Shown here one piece after another: positions 18,393 through 26,425 of a stretch of DNA of 64,000 nt (the stretch's first letter is position 1; every line of letters begins with the position of its first letter). The stretch spans positions 25,765 to 89,764 of the forward strand of contig CAJFOF010000001.1 of NCBI GenBank assembly GCA_904395885.1, in the 5' to 3' direction. Source of the DNA: an uncultured Lachnospiraceae bacterium (GTDB lineage Bacteria > Bacillota > Clostridia > Lachnospirales > Lachnospiraceae). The position numbers and the translations under genes are program-made. A model generated the notes under the pieces. That model was not told where the DNA came from. It saw nothing but the letters and a program-made list of their open reading frames with translations, and searched no databases.

Positions 18393-19426
18393 TATCTGGC
18401 CATCTCTAACTGAGGCCCTGTAGATTTGTGAGCCTTGATAATGGTCTCGATTTCCTCTAAGTTGGAGGACGGAAGATCTCCTGGAATCGTATTCTTTACT
18501 GCGCTGGTTGCATTTCCGTATTCCACCGCTTTGGCGCAATCTCCACCACTGGACAGCAGGCCGTAAAGTGCTCCGGAGATATAGGCATCGCCGCTTCCAA
18601 TCCGATCTACAACCTCAATGTCCCTGTAAGGTTCTTCCTCGTAATATTCATCCCTGGCTGCGTCATACATCACAGAGCCGAATGTATGACGCTTCGGGCT
18701 ATGTACAATCCTCTGCGTTGCAGCCACAATGGAAATCGGATATTCCTGGGCAAAGCTCTTCATCATCTCTCTTGCCGTTCCCGTCTTCAAAAACGTCAGG
18801 CGGGCTGTATCCTCTGAGCAGAAAAAGATATCTACATAGGGGAGAATCCGTTCAATACATTCTTTCGCTTCTGCTCCTGTCCATAAATTTCCTCGGAAAT
18901 TCACATCAAAAGACACAAGAGTTCCTGCCGCTTTAAAACGTTTGATCATCTCAATGGCTGTTTCTCTCACCTGGGGGTTGAGAGCCAAAGTGATTCCGCT
19001 TGTATGGAAACATTTGGTGGCAGAATAGACCTCCTCTGGAATCTCGTCAATTTTTAAAGAATAGAACGAGCTGTTGGCCCGGTCATAAATTACTTTTGGT
19101 TTTCTGGGGTAGGCTCCGTTCTCGTAGTAGTATATACCGACTCTGGCCGACGGGGACTTGTCGTAAATAAAGAAGTCATCGCTGACGCCATAGGAACGTA
19201 TCTTTCCCTTCATAAAACTCCCCACGTCATGGGATGGCAGTTTCGAGATAATACCGGTGTGGAGTCCCAAAAGAGAAACTCCTACCGCCACATTCAGCTC
19301 CGCTCCGCCTACCTGCTTTTCAAACGTATCGCAACGCATCAGACGCTCATTGTTTGGAGGCGACAGTCTGAGAAGAAGCTGCCCCAACGTTATCAGATCA
19401 AAAGTCCTGCTATTATTCTCACTCAT
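18392..19426 (-). CDS. PfkB-family sugar kinase, second KDG kinase-like protein
   Basis: A 344-residue ribokinase-fold kinase. N-terminal LITLGQLLLRLSPPNNER aligns with the neighbouring kinase (MGEIMLRLSTPNNEK), and the second PfkB signature DRIGSGDAYISGAL holds the catalytic Asp. It probably phosphorylates 2-keto-3-deoxygluconate or a related keto sugar acid. Compared with its neighbour it is clearly diverged, so substrate preference may differ. The start at 19426 follows AAGGAGATTT. It lies 116 bp after the first kinase and touches azlC. Confidence 0.8.
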   Translation of the reverse strand: MSENNSRTFDLITLGQLLLRLSPPNNERLMRCDTFEKQVGGAELNVAVGVSLLGLHTGIISKLPSHDVGSFMKGKIRSYGVSDDFFIYDKSPSARVGIYYYENGAYPRKPKVIYDRANSSFYSLKIDEIPEEVYSATKCFHTSGITLALNPQVRETAIEMIKRFKAAGTLVSFDVNFRGNLWTGAEAKECIERILPYVDIFFCSEDTARLTFLKTGTAREMMKSFAQEYPISIVAATQRIVHSPKRHTFGSVMYDAARDEYYEEEPYRDIEVVDRIGSGDAYISGALYGLLSSGGDCAKAVEYGNATSAVKNTIPGDLPSSNLEEIETIIKAHKSTGPQLEMAR

Positions 19427-19542
19427 AGTCAAATCTCCTTCTTCTTTCACATAGGTAATTCCTATACGGAAAAAGCGGCCTGGCCCAAAAAGGACCGGCC
19501 GCTTTTGGTCACATGCCTTCTTTTATCAAACAGAAAGAATCG

Positions 19543-20574
19543 TTATCTCTGTACACGGCCGGAACCATCGCCGCCTGCCAGATTGTCAACATCTGCACGG
19601 GTTACCAGGTTGAAGTCGCCAGGAATCGTATGCTTTAATGCAGAAGCTGCAACAGCAAATTCAAGAGCTGCCTTCATATCCTTACCGTCTAACAGGCCGC
19701 AGATCAGACCTGCTGCGAAAGAGTCGCCTCCGCCTACGCGGTCAACGATCGGGGTGATGGAATACTTTCTGGAGTGATAGAACTCACGGGTATTGCCATC
19801 CATGATGCAGGCAGACCAGCCATTGTTGGATGCAGAATAGCTTTCACGCAGAGAGCTGATGATATACTTAAAGCCAAACTTGTCAGCCATCTGATTGAAG
19901 ATATCTACATAACCTGCCAGCTCCAGCTCACCGGAGGTAACATCAGTCTTGCCAGGCTTAAAGCCCAGAACCTTCTCTGCATCTTCCTCGTTTCCGATGC
20001 AGACATCTACATACTGCATTAAATTGGTCATAACCTTCTGAGCCTTCTCGGAAGACCATAATTTCTTGCGGAAGTTCAGGTCAACAGATACGGTAACGCC
20101 ATGCTTCTTTGCAGCCTGAAGAGCCTTCTCTGTCAGCTCTGCAGCAGAATCGCTGACAGCCGGGGTGATACCGGTAAAGTGGAACCAGTCAGCATCTTTA
20201 AAAATCTCATCAAAATCAAACTCATCTGCAGTTGCAGTAGAGATAGAAGAATGTGCTCTGTCGTAAACAACATTAGAAGCTCTCATTGCAGAGCCGGTCT
20301 CCAGATAGTAAATGCCCAGTCTCTCGCCGCTTCTGGAAATGAATTTGGTTCCTACATTATACTTCCTCAGAGCTGCAACAGCGCACTCTCCGATGGGGTT
20401 TGCCGGAACTGCTGTTACGAATTCAGCCTCGTGGCCGTAGTTAGCCAGAGATACTGCTACGTTAGCCTCGCCGCCGCCATAGTTAATGTCAAACTCGTCT
20501 GCCTGGATGAATTTCTCATTGTTGGGGGTAGATAATCTTAACATGATCTCGCCCATGGTTACAACTTTTGCCAT
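19543..20574 (-). CDS. kdgK: 2-dehydro-3-deoxygluconokinase (KDG kinase)
   Basis: A 343-residue PfkB-family kinase that makes 2-keto-3-deoxy-6-phosphogluconate, the substrate of the aldolase encoded just upstream. It shows MGEIMLRLSTPNNEKF at residues 7-22, the glycine-rich NYGGGEANVAVSLA, and the catalytic DRVGGGDSFAAGL near the C-terminus. AAAGGAGAATAAG precedes the ATG. It is 47 bp downstream of eda and shares its IclR-controlled promoter. Confidence 0.9.
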   Translation of the reverse strand: MAKVVTMGEIMLRLSTPNNEKFIQADEFDINYGGGEANVAVSLANYGHEAEFVTAVPANPIGECAVAALRKYNVGTKFISRSGERLGIYYLETGSAMRASNVVYDRAHSSISTATADEFDFDEIFKDADWFHFTGITPAVSDSAAELTEKALQAAKKHGVTVSVDLNFRKKLWSSEKAQKVMTNLMQYVDVCIGNEEDAEKVLGFKPGKTDVTSGELELAGYVDIFNQMADKFGFKYIISSLRESYSASNNGWSACIMDGNTREFYHSRKYSITPIVDRVGGGDSFAAGLICGLLDGKDMKAALEFAVAASALKHTIPGDFNLVTRADVDNLAGGDGSGRVQR

Positions 20575-20621
20575 TTTTCTTATTCTCCTTTTATTCTAGG
20601 GAATTTTTCCCTCATATGCTA

Positions 20622-21272
20622 TTATTTACGCGCTGCCGCAACTGCCGCAACAAACTCCTGAGCCTTCTTGGTCACAGCCTCAAAATCACCGGTCTTGGCA
20701 CCCTTGGTAAGGCTGCTTCCAGTGCCGACTGCGTATGCGCCTGCATTGATCCACTTGTCAACGTTGTCTACATCTACGCCGCCGGAAGGCATAAACTCGC
20801 CCTGAGGCAGGGGGCCTTTAAAAGAGCTGATCGCTGCCGGTCCAACAATGTTGCCCGGGAAGATCTTGATGACATCGCATCCTGCTTCCATTGCAGTAAC
20901 TGCTTCGGTTGGGGTCATAACGCCCGGAAGCATCGGAACTCTGTAACGGTTGCAGAGCTTAATGGTCTCTACATTCAGGCTGGGGCTTACAACGTAATTT
21001 GCGCCTGCCAGAATAACCTGTCTTGCAGTCTCCGGATCCAGAACAGTGCCTGCACCGATCACTACCTTATCGTTGTCTTTGTACTTCTCTGCCATCATCT
21101 TAATGAACTCTACAGGATTGCCTTCATCCATAGTCATGGTGATTTCAATGAAATTGATACCGCCTGCAATAATTGCATCGACAACTTTTTCGCCCTGCTC
21201 TAAATTCTTGGCACGAACAACGGCTACCAGGCAATCTTCTTTCAGTCTCGCCAATACCTGCTCTTTTTTCAT
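20622..21272 (-). CDS. eda: KDPG / 4-hydroxy-2-oxoglutarate aldolase
   Basis: A 216-residue class I aldolase that splits 2-keto-3-deoxy-6-phosphogluconate into pyruvate and glyceraldehyde 3-phosphate. Motifs include VAVVRAKNLEQGEKVVDAI near the N-terminus, the glutamate in EITMTM (about 44), GAGTVLDPETARQ, and the Schiff-base lysine region CDVIKIFPGNIVGP (about 135). Length is typical. It is the first gene behind the promoter at 21342-21370 with two operator copies in its leader. Confidence 0.93.
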   Translation of the reverse strand: MKKEQVLARLKEDCLVAVVRAKNLEQGEKVVDAIIAGGINFIEITMTMDEGNPVEFIKMMAEKYKDNDKVVIGAGTVLDPETARQVILAGANYVVSPSLNVETIKLCNRYRVPMLPGVMTPTEAVTAMEAGCDVIKIFPGNIVGPAAISSFKGPLPQGEFMPSGGVDVDNVDKWINAGAYAVGTGSSLTKGAKTGDFEAVTKKAQEFVAAVAAARK

Positions 21273-21297
21273 TTCGATTCTCCTTCTTTCTTTTAAT

Positions 21298-21328
21298 TCG
21301 CATATGCGATTTTATTACGCAAATGCGA
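21298..21328. promoter_or_regulatory. Tandem IclR-type operators in the eda leader
   Basis: A perfect 12-bp palindrome TCGCATATGCGA (21298-21309) and a close copy ACGCAAATGCGA (21317-21328), 19 bp apart. Both lie downstream of the eda -10 box, where a bound repressor would block transcription. Two related sites lie upstream of the IclR gene itself. Confidence 0.7.
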
Positions 21329-21341
21329 TTTTCTACTGAAT

Positions 21342-21370
21342 ATTTTAATCGCTTCCATAGGATTTGTCAA
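21342..21370 (-). promoter_or_regulatory. Promoter of the eda-kdgK-azlCD group
   Basis: Minus strand TTGACA (21370-21365), 17 bp, TAAAAT (21347-21342). It begins immediately after the IclR gene ends. Confidence 0.8.
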
Positions 21371-21381
21371 CAGCAAAAACC

Positions 21382-22143
21382 CTAGATTTTGCCTAAAAAT
21401 CCCAACATTTTTGACACTTCTTTTGCCTTTTCCCGGACAATGCGGCCAAGGGTCTCATAATCCTCCGAAGGCTTGTACAGACTGGACACACTGATAGCTC
21501 CCAGAACGGCGCCGTCCCGCCCAAATACAGGGGCTCCGGCGCATTCCATGTGATCTTCTATCTCCCGTGCATCCAACGCGTATCCTTTTTTCCGAACCTG
21601 TTCCAGCTCTTTTCTCAGAGCAGCCTTGGTAGTGATTGTCTGTTCTGTCTTTTTGGTCAATGTAATCCGTTCCAGCAGATCTTCTCTGACTGTCTCATCG
21701 GTAAAGGCCAAAATTGCTTTTCCCAGAGAAGTACAGTAAATCGGGTTTTTTGTGCCAACTGTTGCTGTTGTTATAATTGGGTTTTCCGGCTCAAATTTAC
21801 ACAGATAAACGATTTCATCATCGGAACGCACGCCAAAAAACACGGTCTTTCCTACACTGTGAGAAAAATCTTTCAGCACCGGTTCCACTGTCCGTACGAC
21901 GTCCAAGTTATTTGTATAGCTGACTCCGATCCGATAAGCTGCAAGGCCGATGGTATAATGCTGCTTCTGCCCACGGGTAATGTTGACCATTCCGGTTTCT
22001 GCCAGAGTCGTCACAATATCGTAAGCACTGGTTTTGGGAAGTTCCAGTTCTTCGCAGATTTCATCAAGGGTAATTCCGTCCGGCCTTTTTGATACCAGTT
22101 TCAGAATCTGTATTGTCCTCAGTGTCGTCCGGTTGAGTTTCAT
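21382..22143 (-). CDS. IclR-family regulator of hexuronate (KDG) catabolism
   Basis: A 253-residue IclR protein with an N-terminal winged helix (RTTLRTIQILKLVSKRPDGI then LDEICEELELPKTSAYDIVTTL) and a C-terminal effector domain (CTSLGKAILAF, AREIEDHMECAGAPVF). Within a KDG/altronate locus it most resembles KdgR-type repressors, which respond to KDG-like intermediates. GGGAGGGCG precedes the ATG. Its own leader contains two copies of the same operator as the eda leader, so autoregulation is likely. Confidence 0.85.
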   Translation of the reverse strand: MKLNRTTLRTIQILKLVSKRPDGITLDEICEELELPKTSAYDIVTTLAETGMVNITRGQKQHYTIGLAAYRIGVSYTNNLDVVRTVEPVLKDFSHSVGKTVFFGVRSDDEIVYLCKFEPENPIITTATVGTKNPIYCTSLGKAILAFTDETVREDLLERITLTKKTEQTITTKAALRKELEQVRKKGYALDAREIEDHMECAGAPVFGRDGAVLGAISVSSLYKPSEDYETLGRIVREKAKEVSKMLGFLGKI

Positions 22144-22169
22144 TGTGTACGCCCTCCCATACTGTATAT

Positions 22170-22200
22170 CCGCTTATGCGAATTGTGTTCGTATATTCGA
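22170..22200. promoter_or_regulatory. IclR operators in the regulator's own leader
   Basis: CCGCTTATGCGA (22170-22181) and TCGTATATTCGA (22189-22200) match the TCGCATATGCGA site of the eda leader with two symmetrical or near-symmetrical changes each. They are again spaced 19 bp apart and lie between the -10 box and the start codon. Confidence 0.6.
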
Positions 22201-22201
22201 T

Positions 22202-22230
22202 ATTATATCCAAGAACGCCTGGAAATTCAA
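22202..22230 (-). promoter_or_regulatory. Promoter of the IclR gene
   Basis: Minus strand TTGAAT (22230-22225), 17 bp, TATAAT (22207-22202), located just after the uxaA stop codon. Confidence 0.75.
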
Positions 22231-22244
22231 CTGGTTTTTTCGTT

Positions 22245-23726
22245 TTAGAGAGTCACGCCCTGTTTAAAGATTGCCATATCGTGGAATCCGGCTTCTTCTG
22301 CCTTCACTTTCCTTCCGGAAGCAACTTCCAGCACATATTCAAACAGCTTCTGAGCCAGTTCTTCTTTCGTCATGTCCTCCACCATACGGCCGGCATTGAA
22401 ATCGATCCAATTTTCCTTATGGCCGGCCAGCTTGGAATTGCTGGATATCTTCACAGTCGGCACCGGGGAAGCAAACGGTGTGCCTCTGCCCGTGGTGAAG
22501 AGGACGATCTGAGCCCCGGACATCGCCAGGGCCGTCGCTGCAACCAGATCGTTTCCTGGCGCCGACAGAAGGTTCAGTCCTTTTGTCTTCACCTGCTCTC
22601 CGTAAGCCAGAACTCCCTTTACAGGAGCGCTCCCTGATTTCTGAGTGCAGCCCAGGGACTTGTCCTCCAGGGTAGAGATTCCGCCTTTTTTATTGCCCGG
22701 TGACGGGTTCTCGTAGATAGTCTGGTTATGGCTGGTGAAGTAATTCTTAAAATCGTTAATCAGATGAACCGTCTTGTCAAACAGTTCCGGCGTTTCACAG
22801 CGGTTCATCAGCAGAGTTTCCGCACCGAACATCTCCGGAACCTCCGTCAAAATTGTAGTGCCGCCTTTGGAGATCAGAATGTCGGAGAAAGCTCCCACTG
22901 TTGGATTAGCAGTAATTCCAGACAGTCCGTCAGAACCTCCGCATTTCATGCCGATGATCAGCTCGCTGGCATCGATCTTCTCCCTGGAGAAAGCGCCGGC
23001 ATAGGCCGCCAGTTCTTCCAGCAGAGCCATGGCTGCTTCCTGCTCATCTTCCACATCCTGACACTGCAAAAACTTTACTCTCTGTTCGTCATACTCCCCA
23101 ATATAGTCCATCAACACCGGGATATTACTGTTTTCACAGCCAAGCCCGAGGACCAAAACGCCCCCTGCATTGGGATGATGAATCATATCCGCCAGAATCT
23201 TTCTGGTATTTTCCTGGTCATCTCCCATCTGGGAACAGCCGTAAGGATGAGGGAACGCAATGACGTCCTCAATATTTCCGCCTACAAATTTCTGGGCTTT
23301 TTTCTCCAATGCCTTTGCGATGGAATTGACACAGCCCACTGTAGGAACAATCCAGATCTCATTCCGGACTCCCACTTTGCCGTCCGTTCTGCGGTATCCA
23401 TCAAAATATGCGTGTTCCGTTTCCTTTAAATCTGATTTTACAGGTTCGTAAGTATATGAAAGCAGGTCTCCCAAAGCAGTTTTCAGATTGTGGACATGAA
23501 CCCACTGCCCTTTTTCGATATTTTCCTTTGCGTGGCCAATACGGAATCCGTATTTAACAACATCCTCGCCCTTCTGAATGGGCTTTAAGGCAAATTTATG
23601 TCCCTGTGGAATCTCTTCCAGAGTTGTTACTTCTGTATTGCCCACCTGGAGAGTCTCGCCTTTGGCAATCGGACGCAAAGCCACCGCAACATTGTCATTT
23701 TGGTTAATTTTGACAAAATCCTGCAT
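22245..23726 (-). CDS. uxaA: Altronate dehydratase
   Basis: A 493-residue enzyme that dehydrates D-altronate to 2-keto-3-deoxygluconate. An N-terminal SAF domain (about residues 1-90, VALRPIAKGETLQVG) is followed by the large catalytic UxaA domain (GYRRTDGKVGVRNEIWIVPT, FPHPYGCSQMGDD, MKCGGSDGLSGITANP). GAGGAGAAAAAGGAT precedes the ATG. Its promoter faces lacI-uxaC, with a LacI-type operator right after the -10 box. It makes the substrate of the KDG kinase encoded downstream. Confidence 0.93.
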   Translation of the reverse strand: MQDFVKINQNDNVAVALRPIAKGETLQVGNTEVTTLEEIPQGHKFALKPIQKGEDVVKYGFRIGHAKENIEKGQWVHVHNLKTALGDLLSYTYEPVKSDLKETEHAYFDGYRRTDGKVGVRNEIWIVPTVGCVNSIAKALEKKAQKFVGGNIEDVIAFPHPYGCSQMGDDQENTRKILADMIHHPNAGGVLVLGLGCENSNIPVLMDYIGEYDEQRVKFLQCQDVEDEQEAAMALLEELAAYAGAFSREKIDASELIIGMKCGGSDGLSGITANPTVGAFSDILISKGGTTILTEVPEMFGAETLLMNRCETPELFDKTVHLINDFKNYFTSHNQTIYENPSPGNKKGGISTLEDKSLGCTQKSGSAPVKGVLAYGEQVKTKGLNLLSAPGNDLVAATALAMSGAQIVLFTTGRGTPFASPVPTVKISSNSKLAGHKENWIDFNAGRMVEDMTKEELAQKLFEYVLEVASGRKVKAEEAGFHDMAIFKQGVTL

Positions 23727-23782
23727 ATCCTTTTTCTCCTCTTAAAATGAAATTAAACCGCAGAAAAACCGCTGTGCTGCGG

Positions 23783-23802
23783 AATTGTAAGTGCTTACAA
23801 TT
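23783..23802. promoter_or_regulatory. LacI-type operator at the uxaA promoter
   Basis: AATTGTAAG-TG-CTTACAATT is a 9-bp perfect dyad around a TG centre. It lies directly downstream of the uxaA -10 box. The core TGTAAG-N2-CTTACA recurs 102 bp away at the lacI promoter. Confidence 0.75.
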
Positions 23803-23831
23803 ATTCTACAAAAAATCAGTGAAAAAGTCAA
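23803..23831 (-). promoter_or_regulatory. Promoter of uxaA
   Basis: Minus strand TTGACT (23831-23826), 17 bp, TAGAAT (23808-23803). Confidence 0.75.
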
Positions 23832-23848
23832 TAATAAATTAAAACCTA

Positions 23849-23877
23849 TTGCAATCTTTGTGAATTATAGGTATAAT
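23849..23877 (+). promoter_or_regulatory. Promoter of lacI-uxaC
   Basis: TTGCAA (23849-23854), 17 bp, TATAAT (23872-23877). It diverges from the uxaA promoter; the two -35 boxes are 17 bp apart. Confidence 0.75.
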
Positions 23878-23887
23878 AAGTACAGGT

Positions 23888-23901
23888 TGTAAGCACTTAC
23901 A
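23888..23901. promoter_or_regulatory. LacI-type operator in the lacI leader
   Basis: TGTAAG-CA-CTTACA lies about 10 bp past the lacI -10 box, at the expected start of transcription. It is the same core, in inverted orientation, as the uxaA operator at 23786-23799. Confidence 0.75.
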
Positions 23902-23925
23902 GCCGCAAAACTGGGAGGTGCAAGC

Positions 23926-24927
23926 ATGAATATATATGACGTATCAAGGAAGGCAGAAGTTTCTATTGCCACCGTCTCCCGCGTTTTAAACGGAAATCCT
24001 AACGTAAGTGAAAAAACGCGAAACCGTGTTCTGGAAGTAATGAATGAACTGGGGTATACTCCTAATATTTTTGCCAGAGGACTCGGACTGAATACCATGA
24101 AAACCATTGGGATTATGTGCTCTGACTCTTCAGACCTTTATCTGGCCAATGCCATATATTTTCTGGAGAGAGAACTGCGGAACAATGGATACGATTCTAT
24201 TCTCTGCTGTACCGGAGTAGCCTTGGAGACGAAACAAAAGTATTTTGATCTTCTCCGCTCCAAAAGAGTAGATGCTATTATTCTGGCTGGTTCAAAGTTT
24301 ATTGAGATGAAGGCAAAGGACAATTCCTATCTCATCGACGCTGCCAAAGAGCTTCCACTGATGCTGGTCAACGGTTATCTGGACGGACCGAATATTTATT
24401 CCACTCTGTGCGATGATCATGCCGCCACGTACGATGCCGTTTCCAGACTGATCAAGTCCGGAAGAAGGAAAATTCTATACCTTTACACCAGTCACTCATA
24501 CAGTGGGATCAATAAAATGCATGGATATCAGGACGCCCTTGCTGACAATGGCCTTCCGGCTTCCGATGACTATATTCGCCAGTGTCCCAAAGATATTGCC
24601 AAAGCCCAGGCGCTGTGTTCCCGGCTGCATGAAGAAGGACTGGTTTTTGATGCCGTACTGACGTCTGACGATTCCCTGGCTATAGGTGCTGTAAAGTTTG
24701 CCTATGCCTTCCAAATATCCATACCGGAGCAGCTTTCCATAATCGGCTATAACAATTCAATTCTTGCGTCCTGTTCTTATCCGGAACTTACCAGCATTGA
24801 CAGTAAAGTAGAATCTCTGTGCATCACTACTGTCAACACGCTCATGGGAGTTTTCAGCGGAACCAATGTTCCAAGCCGAACCACGATTTCTGCTGATCTC
24901 ATAAAACGAGGTACCACGAATTTTTAA
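23926..24927 (+). CDS. LacI/GalR-family regulator of hexuronate genes
   Basis: A 333-residue repressor. The N-terminal helix-turn-helix and hinge are classic (IYDVSRKAEVSIATVSRVLN, then NVSEKTRNRVLEVMNELGYTPN), followed by a periplasmic-binding-protein-like effector domain (from about residue 60, IGIMCSDSSDLYLANAI). GGGAGGTG precedes the ATG. It ends 20 bp before uxaC and is divergent from uxaA; both promoters carry matching operators. The likely inducer is a hexuronate or its first product. Confidence 0.9.
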   Translation: MNIYDVSRKAEVSIATVSRVLNGNPNVSEKTRNRVLEVMNELGYTPNIFARGLGLNTMKTIGIMCSDSSDLYLANAIYFLERELRNNGYDSILCCTGVALETKQKYFDLLRSKRVDAIILAGSKFIEMKAKDNSYLIDAAKELPLMLVNGYLDGPNIYSTLCDDHAATYDAVSRLIKSGRRKILYLYTSHSYSGINKMHGYQDALADNGLPASDDYIRQCPKDIAKAQALCSRLHEEGLVFDAVLTSDDSLAIGAVKFAYAFQISIPEQLSIIGYNNSILASCSYPELTSIDSKVESLCITTVNTLMGVFSGTNVPSRTTISADLIKRGTTNF

Positions 24928-24947
24928 AACGAGGAGGAGCAACAACT

Positions 24948-26357
24948 ATGAAACAATTTTTGGACAAAGATTTCCTGCTGTCCACCGACATGGCAAAGAC
25001 CTTGTATCACGACTATGCTGAAATAATGCCTATCGTTGACTATCACTGCCACATCAATCCCCAAGAGATCTATGAAGACCGGAAGTTTGACAACATCACC
25101 CAGGTTTGGCTCGGAGGCGACCATTATAAATGGCGTCAGATGCGCTCCAACGGAGTAGATGAAAAATACATCACCGGTGACGCCTCTGACCGTGAAAAAT
25201 TCCAGAAATGGGCGGAAACTATGCCCAAGCTGATTGGAAATCCCCTGTATCACTGGAGCCATCTGGAGCTTCGCAGATATTTTGGATACGAGGGATATTT
25301 AAACGGCGACACTGCTGAGGAAGTCTGGAATCTATGCAATGATAAGCTGCAGAATGATCCTTCCATGACCGTTCGCGGTCTGATTCGCCATTATAATGTA
25401 AAGTTGATCTGCACTACTGACGATCCGATTGATTCTCTGGAATGGCATGAGAAAATCGCTGCAGATGAAACCTGCAAAGATATCAAGGTTCTGCCGGCCT
25501 GGCGCCCAGACAAGGCCATGAACGTAGAAAAGCCGACCTATGCAGAGTACATTGATTCTCTTTCAAAAGCCAGCGGCATTGAAATCAAGGACTTCTCTTC
25601 CCTGAAAGACGCGTTAAAAGCAAGGATGGCGTACTTTGCAGAAAGAGGCTGCTGCATTTCCGACCACGCACTGGAATACGTCATGTACGCTCCTGCTGAC
25701 GATGCCCAGATTGATGAGATTATAGCAAAAGGCTTAAAAGGCGAGGCTATCTCCAAGGAAGAAGAATTAAAATATAAAACCGCCTTCATGCTTTTTGTCG
25801 CAAAGGAATATAACCGTCTTGGATGGGTTATGCAGCTCCATTACGGATGCAAGCGCGACAATAACGCTCTGATGTTTGAAAAACTTGGCCCTGATACCGG
25901 TTATGACTGCATCAATAACTATGCTCCCAGCGCACAGATGGCTGACTTCTTAAATGCCCTGAGCGCTACCGGCGAGGTTCCCAAGACGATTATTTATTCT
26001 CTGAACCCCAACGACAACGCCGCTATCGGCACTATCCTGGGATGCTTCCAGAGTGCTCCTGCAGGAAGAATTCAGCAGGGTTCCGCATGGTGGTTCAATG
26101 ATCATAAGACCGGCATGACCGATCAGATGATCAGCCTGGCAAATCTGGGCTGCCTGGGCAACTTTATCGGCATGCTTACGGATTCCAGAAGTTTCCTGTC
26201 CTACACGAGACACGAATACTTCAGAAGAATCATGTGTGATTTGATTGGCGGATGGGTTGAAAATGGAGAATATCCAAACGATCAGAAGTCCCTGGAAGAG
26301 ATTGTGAAGGGTATTTCTTACAACAATGCAGTGAAATATTTTGGATTTGATATCTAA
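24948..26357 (+). CDS. uxaC: Glucuronate (uronate) isomerase
   Basis: A 469-residue amidohydrolase-fold isomerase that converts glucuronate to fructuronate and galacturonate to tagaturonate. Metal-site motif DYHCHINPQEIYED lies near residues 30-43, with the W-G-GDHYKWR segment soon after and CTTDDPIDSLEWH in the middle. Length is normal. GAGGAGGAGC precedes the ATG, and it is co-transcribed with lacI. The next enzyme, a tagaturonate or fructuronate reductase, is not in this window. Confidence 0.95.
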   Translation: MKQFLDKDFLLSTDMAKTLYHDYAEIMPIVDYHCHINPQEIYEDRKFDNITQVWLGGDHYKWRQMRSNGVDEKYITGDASDREKFQKWAETMPKLIGNPLYHWSHLELRRYFGYEGYLNGDTAEEVWNLCNDKLQNDPSMTVRGLIRHYNVKLICTTDDPIDSLEWHEKIAADETCKDIKVLPAWRPDKAMNVEKPTYAEYIDSLSKASGIEIKDFSSLKDALKARMAYFAERGCCISDHALEYVMYAPADDAQIDEIIAKGLKGEAISKEEELKYKTAFMLFVAKEYNRLGWVMQLHYGCKRDNNALMFEKLGPDTGYDCINNYAPSAQMADFLNALSATGEVPKTIIYSLNPNDNAAIGTILGCFQSAPAGRIQQGSAWWFNDHKTGMTDQMISLANLGCLGNFIGMLTDSRSFLSYTRHEYFRRIMCDLIGGWVENGEYPNDQKSLEEIVKGISYNNAVKYFGFDI

Positions 26358-26385
26358 TTGGCAAAAATCTCTGCCAATCTGGTTT

Positions 26386-26425
26386 GGCGGCGCGGGCTTT
26401 CAGCCGGCGCCGCCTATTATTTTTA
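26386..26425. terminator. Terminator after uxaC, facing the lysozyme gene
   Basis: GGCGGCGC (26386-26393) pairs with GCGCCGCC (26407-26414), followed on the plus strand by TATTATTTTTA. A smaller hairpin ATTGGCA/TGCCAAT lies just before it at 26357-26378. The genes converge here. Confidence 0.75.
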
